A model generated the notes under the pieces. The model was not told the DNA's origin. It was given only the letters and a program-made list of their open reading frames with translations, and made no database searches. From Crocodylus rhombifer (Eukaryota; Chordata; Crocodylia; Crocodylidae), in NCBI GenBank assembly GCA_038503035.1, contig JAVSML010025187.1, positions 1-64,000 of the forward strand: 64,000 nucleotides of DNA, in the 5' to 3' direction. Below are positions 34,461-46,560 of the stretch, in pieces. A program made the translations under genes and the position numbers. Every line of letters starts with the position of its first letter. The first letter of the stretch is position 1.

Positions 34461-36589
34461 TAGTGTGGCTTCATCATCAAGTCCTCCTCCCCTCCCAATA
34501 CATACAGGGGCTGAAAAAATTACAATTACAAGCACGTCTGCTGTTCAGAGAAGGCAGGATCCCTTCCCTATTCTTGTGTTCCTGATGGCTGGAAGGGGGA
34601 AGTGCTTTCAAGACCACCCATCATAGGCATCCAAGTCCTGCTAGACACACCACACCTTCACCTTCCAGCTGGTGAGAAAACTTCACCCGTTCCTGGGTGG
34701 GTCTTTCTGTGGTGGTTCAGGATGGGTTGTTGTAAATCACTGTATCTGGGGATGATCTTGGAAGCAGCAGACAAGCCTGGCTGTGCAGAATACCGTGATC
34801 GACCTCCTCAGAGGACAGCAGAAGGCCCCAAGGAGTCCTCCCAGAGCCCATGCTATGCTGATTAACATACCTAGGCAGCCCTTATACACAATGGTGATAG
34901 ATGCTGCGGGAAAACCACCAGACAACTTGGTCTCATCATGCAGCATGGGTTCCTCCCCCTGTCTGTGCTTTTTCAATGATATTCCATATCAAAATAAGGC
35001 AGTTAAAACTCCAAGGCTTAGTGTGCCTCCCTGGTGTCTCTCCAGATCTCCCAATGATGAACAGGGGATGGTGGGGGTGGGATGGCTTTTCTCTTTCAGC
35101 TCCTCCCTCTCGTTCCAACTCAGACACTCAAAATAGCTGGCTTTACTCGTTGCCCTCCCAGAACCACACCAGGGGTGGAGATTACCCCAGCAGTGATTAT
35201 ATTTGGCCCCTCCCTCCACTTGCAGCTGCAGGGATGCTGTGGAGAGCTATGGACCAGGGTCCTGAGTGTGGGTCTGAGAGCCTGATGCCAAACTCTGTTC
35301 CCAACTTGGCTTTCAGTTACTTTGTAGAGCCAAGATGAGCTCCCTCAAGCATGCGACCTGCTCAGAGGTGGGGTTTCTGGGGAAGGGGGCCCTTCAGGAC
35401 ACAGCGAAGTAGCCCTTATCCCCTTCCTGCAGTGAGTAACTGCCTTTCCTTGGATGTCTGTCCAAGGGCTACTCGGTGAACGGTTTTGTTTAACATTCTG
35501 CTATCTCTCGGCAGAGCAATAACCTCGCTCCAGCTCCTGAGGGGCAGGCTGGCTCGGTGTCCTCAAAGCACCCAGACCTAGAGAATGCCCTCGGAGAGGC
35601 CGCCGTCCTGCCCAGCCCAGGCAGCTGCAAGGCACCAGCGCTCCTCTGGGCTGTGCAAGACCCCTGGCTGCCAGGGCAGGTGCGGAGCTGGTGTGTCAGC
35701 CTAATGATCCGCAGTGGGATGGAAATGAACCCTGACAGCTCCTGACTTGTGCCCTTGTTATCATGGAAAGAAAACAAGGAGGTATTAAAAAGGCGCACGG
35801 CATCCTGGGGTGCACGGCAGGCTGTAATGCATCTAGCATGCGAGGGGCAGTGCCAGTCGAGAGCTGAGCTGTCTTGTGCCCCTCCATGAAATCCCCTGGG
35901 GGGGTGGGGCAACAGGGTGGGAGAGGGAAGGGAAGGGAGATGCCTGCTATGGCAACTCCCAAGGGGGATGAGAAGGGGGAAGGAGCAGGTGGAGGGGCCC
36001 GCCATGAAGAAGGGGTGTAAGATGGGTAAGGTAATGGAGCTGGACAGAAGGGAAGGGAGTGCATGGGGTGAGGGAGAGGGGGCAGTGCTGGCAGACAGCA
36101 AGCAGGGCCTGGAAGGAGAGATCTCTCTTAAGTTCAATCTAATCAGTGAGAAAGTCAAAAGGTCAGTTGCTGCAACCGTGTGGAAAGTGCCGAGCCCTGC
36201 CAGGAGCCACCTTCTCGCTTTCTGCTCCATTGCCTCCCAGGAGATATGAGCAGCTATGGGTCAACAGGCCCAGCCTTGGTCTCAGGTCTCCCCTTCCCTC
36301 TGCCTCTTCTGGGGAACAGGATCTGGCAGGCACTTGCCCTGAGCACCCCAGGACACCGCCCCAGCGGGCACTGGAGCTACTCCCCACCTTTAGACCCACT
36401 TCAAACAGTCTTGCCATGCTAGGAGATGGCGGGGAACAAAGCTCACATTTTGGCTCGTACGGTTTATAAGAACAGCCTCATCCTGCTGTGAACTAACTTC
36501 CAGTGCTGCAGACCGCAGCTACTCTGGCAGGGCAGGAGGCCAGGCCTAGTAACAGGGTCTATGAGGCTGGCTGCACTGAGGCGAGGCCA
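34461..36589. other. Unique flank, no gene recognised
   Basis: G-rich and mixed sequence. The 246-codon frame at 35490-36230 (minus) is low-complexity Ser/Pro/Leu-rich and has no known domain. I treat it as chance. Confidence 0.5.
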
Positions 36590-37320
36590 AACTGGAAGGA
36601 TTTGCCATTTGATTTGGAAAAATTCACACGGAAGGAAATGAAATGTTTAAACAAAGGACAAATCGGGGCTCTGCATTAATTGGGGCTGGAATGAGACAAA
36701 TACAGCCAAAGGCTCCCATTGAGATTCATTGCAATGTTTAAATGAATTCCTTTCACTTGGGCCCATTGCCTACGTTATGTTCACTCCCCACGGCTCTCCC
36801 AGCCAGTGAGGTTCCCGGAGAGGCTGCCTGCAGAAACAGCAGATACTTCCGTAGATTCGCCTCTTAACACCCCTGAATTCACAGTCACAAATGTCCGCAC
36901 GGGGACCTGGATGCTGAGTTACACTCGGGAATGTGATCCAGTGTCCAGTTCAAACAACTCAAACCTTGAGGTCTCGTGGGGAGGAGCCCGCATGATTTCA
37001 ACCAGACATCAATTTGAGAAAACTCTGATCCCCTCCTGGATAGTTTGCAAATGGAAAGAAAGGCAAAATTTGTTATCGAACAATCACAGCATCATCTGGA
37101 GGCTATGATCCCTTCCAAAGAGCATGCTTGGGAGTGAATGTCTCACCCCAAAGCTGACTCACTGTAAAGTTAAATTTGACTCATCTAAAGTTTACAGCGA
37201 GATGAGAAATAATGTTAAATACCTGTTTAAAAAGGAGAGGGAGGGAGGGACAGAAGAGCTGGTCAAAGACAGCACTACAAAATTAAAAATACAACAGTTT
37301 ATATTTTTTGGAAGGACCTA
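36590..37320. promoter_or_regulatory. Candidate conserved non-coding element
   Basis: An abrupt AT-rich island without repeats, with words typical of developmental enhancers: GCATTAATTGGGGC, AAACAAAGGACAAA, CATTGCAATGTTTAAATG. Flanks are GC-rich. Function is inference and needs alignment. Confidence 0.35.
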
Positions 37321-40300
37321 GGGAAAACAATGCTTTGTATTAACATGAGCAAACATCCCCATCTATTCAGATCTACCTAGTGGTCTATCTAGGCTCAGAG
37401 AGAGCAATAAATGGGAGAAGCTAGGATAAAATCATGGTTATTAGGAACTCAAAGGGGGAAAAAAATGAACATTTCCCAAATGGAGAAGGGCAAAATCAAT
37501 ATGGGGAGAGCTTTTATTTAAGCTTTTGAGCTCCAGGGTATTACAAACATTGGAGAGCAATGAAATAAAAATGATAAATAAAGTGACAACCTCATCATGC
37601 CTGTATAACTGATGCCCTCAGCAGCTGCTTGGTCTGAGCAGCAGAAGTAAATCCAAATCTGTGCTCACTGCCCATGGTCTCTGACACTCCTCTGGGGGGT
37701 ACTTTGCGATCAGAAAGAGGAAATTATGGGGAATCTTTACCAAATGGATCCTAAACCTCCGTTACTCACCATATCCTGGAAGCCTTCATGGAGCTGTCTG
37801 CTGCAAGCCAAAGTTGACCCCATGAAAGAGGGTGGTCAGTAGCTAACAGCTGGAGAAACTGGCGCTGGAAGTCTTGGAGAAAGCTTCTCTGTGATATCTG
37901 AAGACCTCTGGAGTTGGGTTTTCTTGGTGCAGGTGTAATTGTCTTTGAGCAGGTTCAGCTGGGATTTTGGCAGAGCCAGGTATGAAAGGCATCCTGGGCC
38001 AATACTTTCCAGGTCATCACAGGGCAACTCAAGGCCTTGTTCTCTATGGGAGACTGTGGGAAGGGTCAGCTTTTCCAACATCACAAGTCAGGTCCAAAAG
38101 CATCACAAGAAGGACTTATAAAACACCTGATCTTGAAAAAAATGGAGGTCCTTCTTCTTTGCCACTAGTTTTTTACATCTGGAGAGGGGGCCCATGCATT
38201 GTGTTTTCAAGCTCTCTTCAAGCATAAAAACTAAGCTTTTTTTTGTTCCTTTTTGTCTTCACTTGTTGGAAAGATAACTGAGATTCTCCACTCTCTTGGT
38301 CCTGGCATCTAGAGCTTGATGGAGGACACCGCATAGCACAAGGCACATGAAAGCCATGAAAATTGGCCATGCTGGGTTGCAACATGGCTAAACATTTTTC
38401 CAGGGAGCTCCATTGCCAGCTACACTGAGCCAGCTGGGTTTGCCTGCAACACAGCCCTCCTGGTAGCAGATGTAGACTGTGAAGTAGGTCCTGTGGACCC
38501 ATGAGTCTTGCCTATGCTAACTGGCACTAGCTCCAGCACACCTCCATCGACAGAAATCATGGTAGAGGTTGTAGGATGGAGAAGGTGCTGCCAAAGAATC
38601 ACTGTATCTCCTTGCTCTGTCCTCAGTAGGGTTCAGTGACATTGTAGTTACAAGACCAGGTTCTTACTGGACTTATTAAGTACAAACTCCAGCCACCACT
38701 GGCTTTCTGATCCCACAGCTGCTTCTGCCAGGCTCTGGTTGCCTGCCAAGGGGGACCTGCCACTGAGAGTCCATTTCCTGCTCATGGTGCTTCTGGTTGT
38801 ACGCGTCGGATGAGCATCAGCACTGAAGCAGTGCTGGAGGCATTCTGGATTGCCACCAGCTCCTGATGCTCAGTTCTCCTCCCCGCCTGTCTCCCGGCGT
38901 GGCCGGGGTGCCTGGTCATGGGTGTAGTTGCTCTGACAGGTTGCTGGCCACTAGCTAACTGCAACTGTTTGGTCTCCTGAGGAAGAACTTAGGCCACAAA
39001 GCATCTTGGAGGCTCTTGAAAGGGTTAAAGTGTTGGTTGTCACTGTGGAGGGGTGCTCATGATCATGGGGTCTCTCCTGCTTCCGTGGAGGTGGAGATGA
39101 AAAGTGCCTGGCTGCACTGGAGCTCAGGGTAAGAAAAATATCCAAGAGGCAGTTGCTGCTCTACCAGTGGCTTTGTGTTCAAGGTCAGAGCCTGCAAGAG
39201 CACACCTGAGCCCATCTTCAGAACCAGGGGAGCTTTTGGCGAGACAGCTTTAAAGCCCCCACATGCACCTCTTTACTGCAGCTGCCACTGCCATGTCTCC
39301 CTTCCAGGAAAGCGCCTTGCAATGCTTTACCAAGGAGTGAAACGCTCCTAGGAAAGCACAGCTGTTTCGGGTGAGGCACCTTTGCAACTGTGCTGAATGT
39401 CCCCAGCCATGACGGGGACAGACCCTGCAGCCCTTGATCATGAGTCCCTGCATGCCACCTGACCCGCATGGGACTCCCCCCCACCCCCTCCTAGTGGGGA
39501 TACATGGTACCAGGGGCTAGCAAAGAGCAGCAGCTCTATCTGCAGGCAGCAGTGCATGTAGACTCAAAGGCATTTCAGATAATGGACTCCAGTTATCCCA
39601 CAAAATGCCTTGCGGACCTTGATGCCCTCTCGCCACCAGTTTTAACTGAAAAGAGAGATTGCTCCCTTCCTATAGCCTCCGAGGCTGCTGCAAGTGCTGT
39701 CTCCTCTGCAGCTCCTGCTGCCCGACAGGCATTGCATTTCTGGGTGGCTCAGCTGTCTCTCTCCCTCACTGAGGCCTCAGTTTCCCCACCTGCACACTTT
39801 TAAGCTGCTTTCTGTCCCTCACCCCTTCAGGCTGCCTGTCACCCTGGGCCTCTGCAGGGAGCCTGTCTGAAAGGCATGGAGCCTGGAGGAGGCTGGGAGA
39901 GGGCGCCTGGCCTCTGGTCCTCTTTCCTGCCCCTGAGTCTCACATCAGGGCTCCCACGGATGCCACAGGGCTGTGTGCTGGTAGACAGTGGAAGCTGTCG
40001 GCTCCTCTTGCCCCACCATGTCACCCTGGTGAGGAGCTGGGGGCTGTATGAGCAGGGGCAGGGGTGGAGAGGGCTCCTGCTTTGCATGCCCAGGAGAGGG
40101 TGTCTGGGGGACCAAGTGCAAAACTGACAAACGAGAAGGTAAAGATAGGCACAGATGTCCCCTCTGCAGCATCTGCGCCAGGGAGCCCTGGGCAGCAGCC
40201 GGGCAGAACGGGCCTGTGGCTGACAGCGGTGATCCAGCACAGGATGGATCCTGCACGATCCTGCACCACCTGCTGGCCACACGCAATATGGCAAAGAGCT

Positions 40301-41473
40301 AGGCCAGGATCTGTTTTCTCTCCGGCAAGCAACAGGCTGCTGGTGGCACAGGATGGCCTGGGTGGCTGGTCCCCGTGTGAGAGGGTGCCCCGGAAGCCAC
40401 CCACGGCACCATGATGAATGCACATAGCTGTTAGAGGGGGTTGCACTGGAAGCACCTGCCCCCGCTATGCTGTGCGTATGGGAGAGGGGAGGATGACAAG
40501 GGGATGTGGTGGGGGACAGTGATGCTCTTTGAAAGGATCTGTGGGGTTTGGAAGCAGTGCTGTGGCAGTCTTAGCAGGCAAGGGCTTAGGGGGCACTGTG
40601 GGGCTGGGATATCAGGGAGCTTCAAAGCATTACACAGGGTGTGGGAAGAGCTGCCTGGATCCCGTGGCTGGTAGGAGCTCGGGCATGGGCAGAGCTGCAG
40701 GGGAGTGGGCCCAGTATTGCCAGCTGGCAGGGCAGGGAGCTGCTGAGCACTGCGCTCAGGGAAGCTGAGAGCAAGAAACTGGGACAGCAAAGGAGAAGTG
40801 TCTAGACAAAGCCGTGAGCATTTTCCCTTCTTTGCTCTCCCCGGTGCTTTCAGCCTCTCGCACCTTCAAGGAAGGGAGCAGATGAGGGGGGCTGCAGCCC
40901 TAAGCACGCTCAGAGTTTAACCCTTTCCAGGTCCCAGGCCCTCGAATCTTATCTGCTTCATTGTTAAAGTCACCCCTCACCATAATGGTGTATTAAGCTG
41001 GCTGAATGACAAGTCATCCTTGATGACAAAGGGGCCCCAGGGCCTCCAAACATGCCCCATCAACTTTAACCCCTCCACCGGTCTCACTCCTCTGGGCTGT
41101 ATTTGCCCCATGCTCAACAATTACCAACTGGCTGGTTTCTCTGTTGTGGCATAATAGCAAAGTGCAGCGTTTCTGGATTTTAATTGCTCCTCTCACCGCC
41201 TCCTCCCCAGACCCAGTAATCACAGCTAATCAGCTGCTCTCCTTAGCGGCTGCTGCACTCTGCTCACGCACCCAGCCCCTCCTGGCACCCTGGTCCAGGC
41301 GGAGGTGCAGAGAAGAGTGTCTCAGAGGTGGGCGGTTCCCTTACTCGTCGCCCACTTGAAAGGTTTTAAGTAGGTGAAACGAATTGAAATAAAAAAAGTC
41401 TGGGTGTTTTGCCACCCACCTCTCGGGAGTGGAGCGAGAAGCATGAAGCAGAGAGCTCCACCAGTGTGAGGGG
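37321..41473. other. Unique flank, no gene recognised
   Basis: No domain-bearing ORF. A short block 'gaggcctcagtttccccacctgcaca' at 39772-39797 may be a MIR core remnant. An AT-richer part at 41090-41240 (CAACAATTACCAAC, TTTAATTGCTCC, CAGCTAATCAGCTG) is another possible regulatory island. Confidence 0.5.
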
Positions 41474-41516
<43 letters not shown>

Positions 41517-41534
41517 TACGTGCATGCACGCACA
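41474..41534. repeat. (TG)n microsatellite with extended alternating purine-pyrimidine tract
   Basis: About 17 uninterrupted TG units lead into TACGTACGTGCATGCACGCA. All 61 bases alternate purine and pyrimidine, which makes it a strong candidate for left-handed (Z) DNA as well as a likely polymorphic marker. Confidence 0.9.
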
Positions 41535-44500
41535 GGCTGGGGGCTAGAGGAGGAACAAGAAAGACCCTGAATCTGTGCTGACCAGCCTGGCATATCCAAG
41601 CACCAGCTTGAAGAGTGGGATGTTCCTAAGGCCGGGATGTCCAAGGATCCCTCAAGCCCATGGACATCCCTGGGTGGATCTGGGGCTAAACTGGTTTCTA
41701 GGTGAAGGCGCTGGTTGACCAGTGCTGTCTGTTGGGGGCTGTCTGCAGGTGGTGGTCAGAGAAGAGAGGCTTTGGGGTTAGGAGCAATGAGTCTATGAGG
41801 TGGCAGCCTATGAGTCTATGTGAATGGCAGAGAGAGAGAAGGCAGGGCAGCAGGGAGCAGGGGGGGTCCTGCTACTGCTGCCTTTTCTCCAAGACCTTGA
41901 GTCTTGTTCTCAAGGAGTGGGGAGCTGATTTCCTTGGCAAGCAAGAGCCAGCAGCTTTGAGGACTCCCAAGCTGTCATCCAAGGGTTGGTCCTTTAGCAG
42001 GGCAGGGCAGGGCTGAAGCTGAGTGGCAGAGCTGTGAGAGCAGAGATGCCTCAGACAGAGCTGCGTGGAGGGAGCCCAGGGATGAAATTGGGGGATACTG
42101 AGGGGCATTGATTTGACTCAGCTGTGTGGGAATACAGAGCTGGGGAGAGGGGTAAAACTGAGTAAAACTGGCCTCTACCCTAAAGATCTTCTGAGTTGAT
42201 TACAAACAAGAGGCAGTTTGGGCAGTGCAGTGAGCACTGGAGAAGGTACAAGAGGTGAGAGGAGCAGAGCATGATCTCTTAGGCCGGCCATCTGTGCTGT
42301 GGGCAAACCGCATTGCCTCTGGTGCACTATGTGTAGAGTCTTAGTCCAGTCTCTAGTACGCTGGTGCTTTTAGCAGCACAGATTACACGGGGGCCCTGTT
42401 ATGTGGCATGTGACAGACTGTCAGGGGGTCTCTGGAAGCTGGAGCCTCAGTGTTAGCACAGACGGTGAATCCCTAAGGGCAGCTGCCTCTGTTTTATGGG
42501 GATGCAATTAGATAGCTCTTGGAACAGAGATGGGCTTCACTCCCCTTCACTCTATTTCCTCCTTTTCCAAAGTTTATGTCTGAAATGCCTTAACTCTTTG
42601 TTCCCTGGCTTGCAGGGGTTTCAATTCGGCAGAACTCAAGGTTCCAGCAGGGCCAAGCCACTACCAGGCGATCTTCATTCTGCATGAATGCGGGTTTTTG
42701 CTATTGCATTACCTAGTTCTTTTTAAATAGAAAGCAAACTGTTCCTTGGAGGAGTTAGGTAGCTGTAGGCCTCATGGCAGTACTGTGGGGATCACATAGG
42801 ACTACTGCGGCCCACTAAAGCTTTAGGAGGCTGTGGGATTCCTTGCTCTTCTCTCTCCTGCACACCATTATGACAGGGGATAATGAGCAGGATCTGAAAC
42901 ATTTGGAGGATGGAGGTGCTGACAGGGAAGGGAAATAAATGCTGCTCATGGTCTGTACTCCAGAATCTTGCCACCTTTATTCCATGTTGATTACAATACC
43001 TTCATGCATAGACAAACCCGTACAATACATAGACCATATTCAGCCCTTCCTGATCCGCTGAGCATTTTAGGAGTCACTAAAGGTTATTCTACATTACGAA
43101 GTGTTGCCAACTGAGCCCTGCAAGGTAGGGAGGAGTAAAGATCACACCCCATAGCTATGATTTTTCTGCTAGCTAGAAGTCCAGTGTAGATGCAGTCATG
43201 CCAGGAAAAGGCCTTTGCTGGTTACATAGGGCAAGATTAATTCAGCCAGTCTCTTACTGAGCACTGTTTTCACCTGGCTCCCACCACCCCAGGTCCAGCT
43301 GATCTCTCCTCTCCCCAGGGATGACACTGTATAACTTTGTAATTCAGGCTTTCATACATCCCCTTCAGGATACCCCTAGATCGTAGCTCATGTGAAGGAG
43401 GAGGAGAGGTATCAATGGAGGTCTTAGACATACCCTGTTCTGTCTCTGGGAGCTCCAGCGGTTTGTGGGTCAGAGAAAACCACTGTGTTGGTCAGGCCCT
43501 GGGTTTGATGCTTCAGGTCTGACGGGGTGGAGCAAGGGGCTAGCATGTCCTCTGGAGTGGTAGACTCCTAGACCTGGGCTATGTGTCGGATGTCCTCAGA
43601 TCCCAACATGCACACAAAAGGACAAATGTGGGGCTGGCATTCCCTCACAGTCCCAGCTACCTATCTTGAGTGTGTTTCCCTGTCTCCCTACCATCTATTC
43701 TCACTTATTCCCCTCCCCTTGAGGCATCCCCAGATCCCCTTACCACTCTTTTCCTCCAGTCTCCCATCCCTTAACCTCCTCTCGCAGCAAGCAGTCACAC
43801 CCATAAATTATTCTCTTTTTGAAAACTGTGCGAGAGCCTTTCAAATGATCCACTCTTCCCATACTACATTTCTCCACACTAAACTATGAACCCTTGGCAA
43901 AAGCAAGCAGCAGCCCCCTGCCTACAGCTCAGTCTCCTGCCAAGGCCGGTCTTCAGTCGTCCAGGACGTGAGCGCAGCCCAAGTTCAAAGTTGCAACAGT
44001 TTGCCTGAAGCCATCTGGCTGAGAAGCCTTCCCGACTCGTCTTCATTCACCTGCCCATTAAATCTGTGTGGTGCATCTGTGTTTCGTGCACACTAATCTA
44101 GAGAGGGAAGCTCTTCCCATAGTGATGTTTTCAATGCTGGCTCCTCGGGGAGAAAGTGGGTGCCAGGTACTGGCTGGGATAGCTGTGGAACAAGTGAGAT
44201 CAAGTGGGGAAGATCAGAACCAGGAGCAAGCAAGTGGTTGCTTAATCATGAGGGTTTGTAGGAGAAAACAGTGAGAGAATCGGTGGAATTTGTGCAAAGC
44301 CATGTTTTGATGAAGCTTGTCTTTCAGGAGCTCCTAGCACATGTGACCCCAACTGTAGCTCACTAGGGCGACTCTGTCCCCCGAGGAGGCAAAGAGAAGC
44401 TCAGGGCAATCTGGGTGAGCCTGCAGATTCAAGAGCACCTTGAACAGATGATCTTGAAGCAGGGAGGGCTTCTCACCTTAACCTTCACTGTAACCAGGCT

Positions 44501-45859
44501 GGTGCTCCACTGCAGCTCCTGAGCAAGGGGCCTGATTCATTGGTCCTGCTGGTTCTTCCACACGCGCTGACCCTGCACTCGGGTCTCCATGCTCCAGGCT
44601 CGGCCCATGGACAGGCATCAGACTGTGATGCGCCATCACTTGGTCATGACAATAACAGTGATGTGGCCACAAGAACTCCCCGTGGCTAGAAGTTAAGTTT
44701 TAATGTGAGCTCTGAGGCTGGTCGGATGGCAATGGAAATAGAAGCTGTCTCTCAAATTCCTGGAAACAGACAGCAGACTGAGTCATGGGGATGAGCGAAG
44801 GCTGCAATTTCTAGGAGGGCAAGTGTGGGGGCTAGGGTATTTGCAGCAGCTATGGCTCTAGCTGAGCACAGGGGGGCTCTCTTGGGAGCAGAGTGTCTGC
44901 CTGGAGGTTCCTGGGTCTCCCACTGATCCATCGCATTCATGCTATCCAAAGCCAAGTCGCCTCCGTGATGTAGTGACTACGGTTCAGCCAAGGGAGATTC
45001 AGGCTGGCTTGTGGGAATGCAGGCAGGGCTGCGAGATGCCTGACACACACCCATTAGCGAACAATAACTCGCTATTGCTGCCAGCTAGTGGAGCTACTCC
45101 TCCAGCTCCTTTGGTCCTGATGACTTTGAAATCAAGGTCTGCTGATATCCCTGTGTCCTGAATGTCTAGCTGTACACACGCTTCTCTCCATCCAAACCTG
45201 TCCCTGTGCAACTGCATATGCCTGCCTCCCTGCGTTCAGCCGCCCGCGTGGGTCTGTTTAGACTCGTCTGCATGCAGCGTGTCTGTCAGGCTGCCTGTTT
45301 GCTTGACGAGGAGAGGTAATGATGCAGCTTGCACTTTGAAGAGAATCGCTAGGGAGAATCAGGCCCTGACAGATGGGATGCCTTTCAAAGGGTTAAGCAA
45401 TGAGAGAAATGTGTGAGAATCCTTGGGGTGCAACATCAGGCAAAGATGTGTCTGGCACAGAAGCCTCCAGTTGCAAACAGCTCCCACACACTCAGATAAG
45501 CATTCAGATAAAGGAAGAAACCCATGTGAGGGACATGCTTCACTCTAGATCCTGTCTCCCTTTCAGGCCCCACCTTCCCCCTTTGTCATGGCACCCAACT
45601 CAATGTCAAGAAAGTCTCTGCGCTGCAGGAGAATCCTGGGCAATCTTGGGAAATGGGATTAAATATCATTTAAACATGTGAATTGCAATCCTGCCTGACA
45701 GACCCACTGTAGCACTAAGGGACTGCAGGCCCCTTCGGACTGCAGGCTAGCGTACAGGAGATATGGTACCTGAGCAGAGTGCTTTGCAGTCAATACACCT
45801 AAACAAGCATGGTCGGGGTAGTGAGACTTCCCAGGGCAAAATGAGCAAGGTTCCATTTC
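41535..45859. other. Unique flank, no gene recognised
   Basis: Average composition with chance ORFs only. No repeat hallmark was recognised with confidence. Confidence 0.5.
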
Positions 45860-46560
45860 TGGATTTTTGGGGACTTTTTCTGTGCTAACATGGGACAGAT
45901 GAGGATTGAAGAATCCCAGTTAAAGGAGAATTTGACTGAGATTCAAAACAAAGCAAATATGGTTAATTTAAACCATTAGTATGTTCATCTCCTTTTAAAA
46001 AAAATATAACAGGAAGGTGTTCCACTACTCATGTGCCTACCAGATGCTCATTTAATAGAAAGCAATGATTCTGATGATGGTGATGACAGGAATCGCTAGT
46101 CCAACTCACTGATTAGTTTTTAATTTCAGTTGCACCTTCTCCCTTCAGTTCCTCAAGTTGTCATTAAGGCAATTGCTTGAACATGACACCACAGCAACTG
46201 TACTAGGGAAAGCAAAGTCATCAATGCACATGACTTGACAATGCAAATGGTCTGGGATACCCAGAGCAGAAGTCTATATTATTAAATAGCATTAAATGAA
46301 TGAATTTCCCATACTTGTTCAAGGGGCTGGGGCTTTGCAAGAAAGAATAAGGAAAGCACCGCCAAGCGTATCCTAGACTGTTCTTAACTCTGTCTCTTTT
46401 TCTCTTGTTCTTATAGGAGCTAGTTTTCAGTGCAAGTTGCATGCAGATTCAATTAAGACTCCTTCCTATTCAGATGCAATAAAAAAGGGAACAATTAAGC
46501 TTAATAAAACTCTTTCAATTGTGTCCAGCCTGTCATGCCCTCTCGCCCCTTTTACAATTT
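45860..46560. promoter_or_regulatory. Candidate conserved non-coding element
   Basis: A repeat-free AT-rich island with blocks such as GGTTAATTTAAACCATTAG, AACTCACTGATTAGTTTTTA, ACAATTAAGCTTAATAAAAC and TTTACAATTTCTCC. The composition contrasts with both flanks. There is no coding signal. Enhancer role is inferred only. Confidence 0.35.

Noticed and set aside
35490..36230. 246-codon minus-strand ORF
   Set aside because: Low-complexity Ser/Pro/Leu-rich translation of a G/A-rich plus strand, with no domain.
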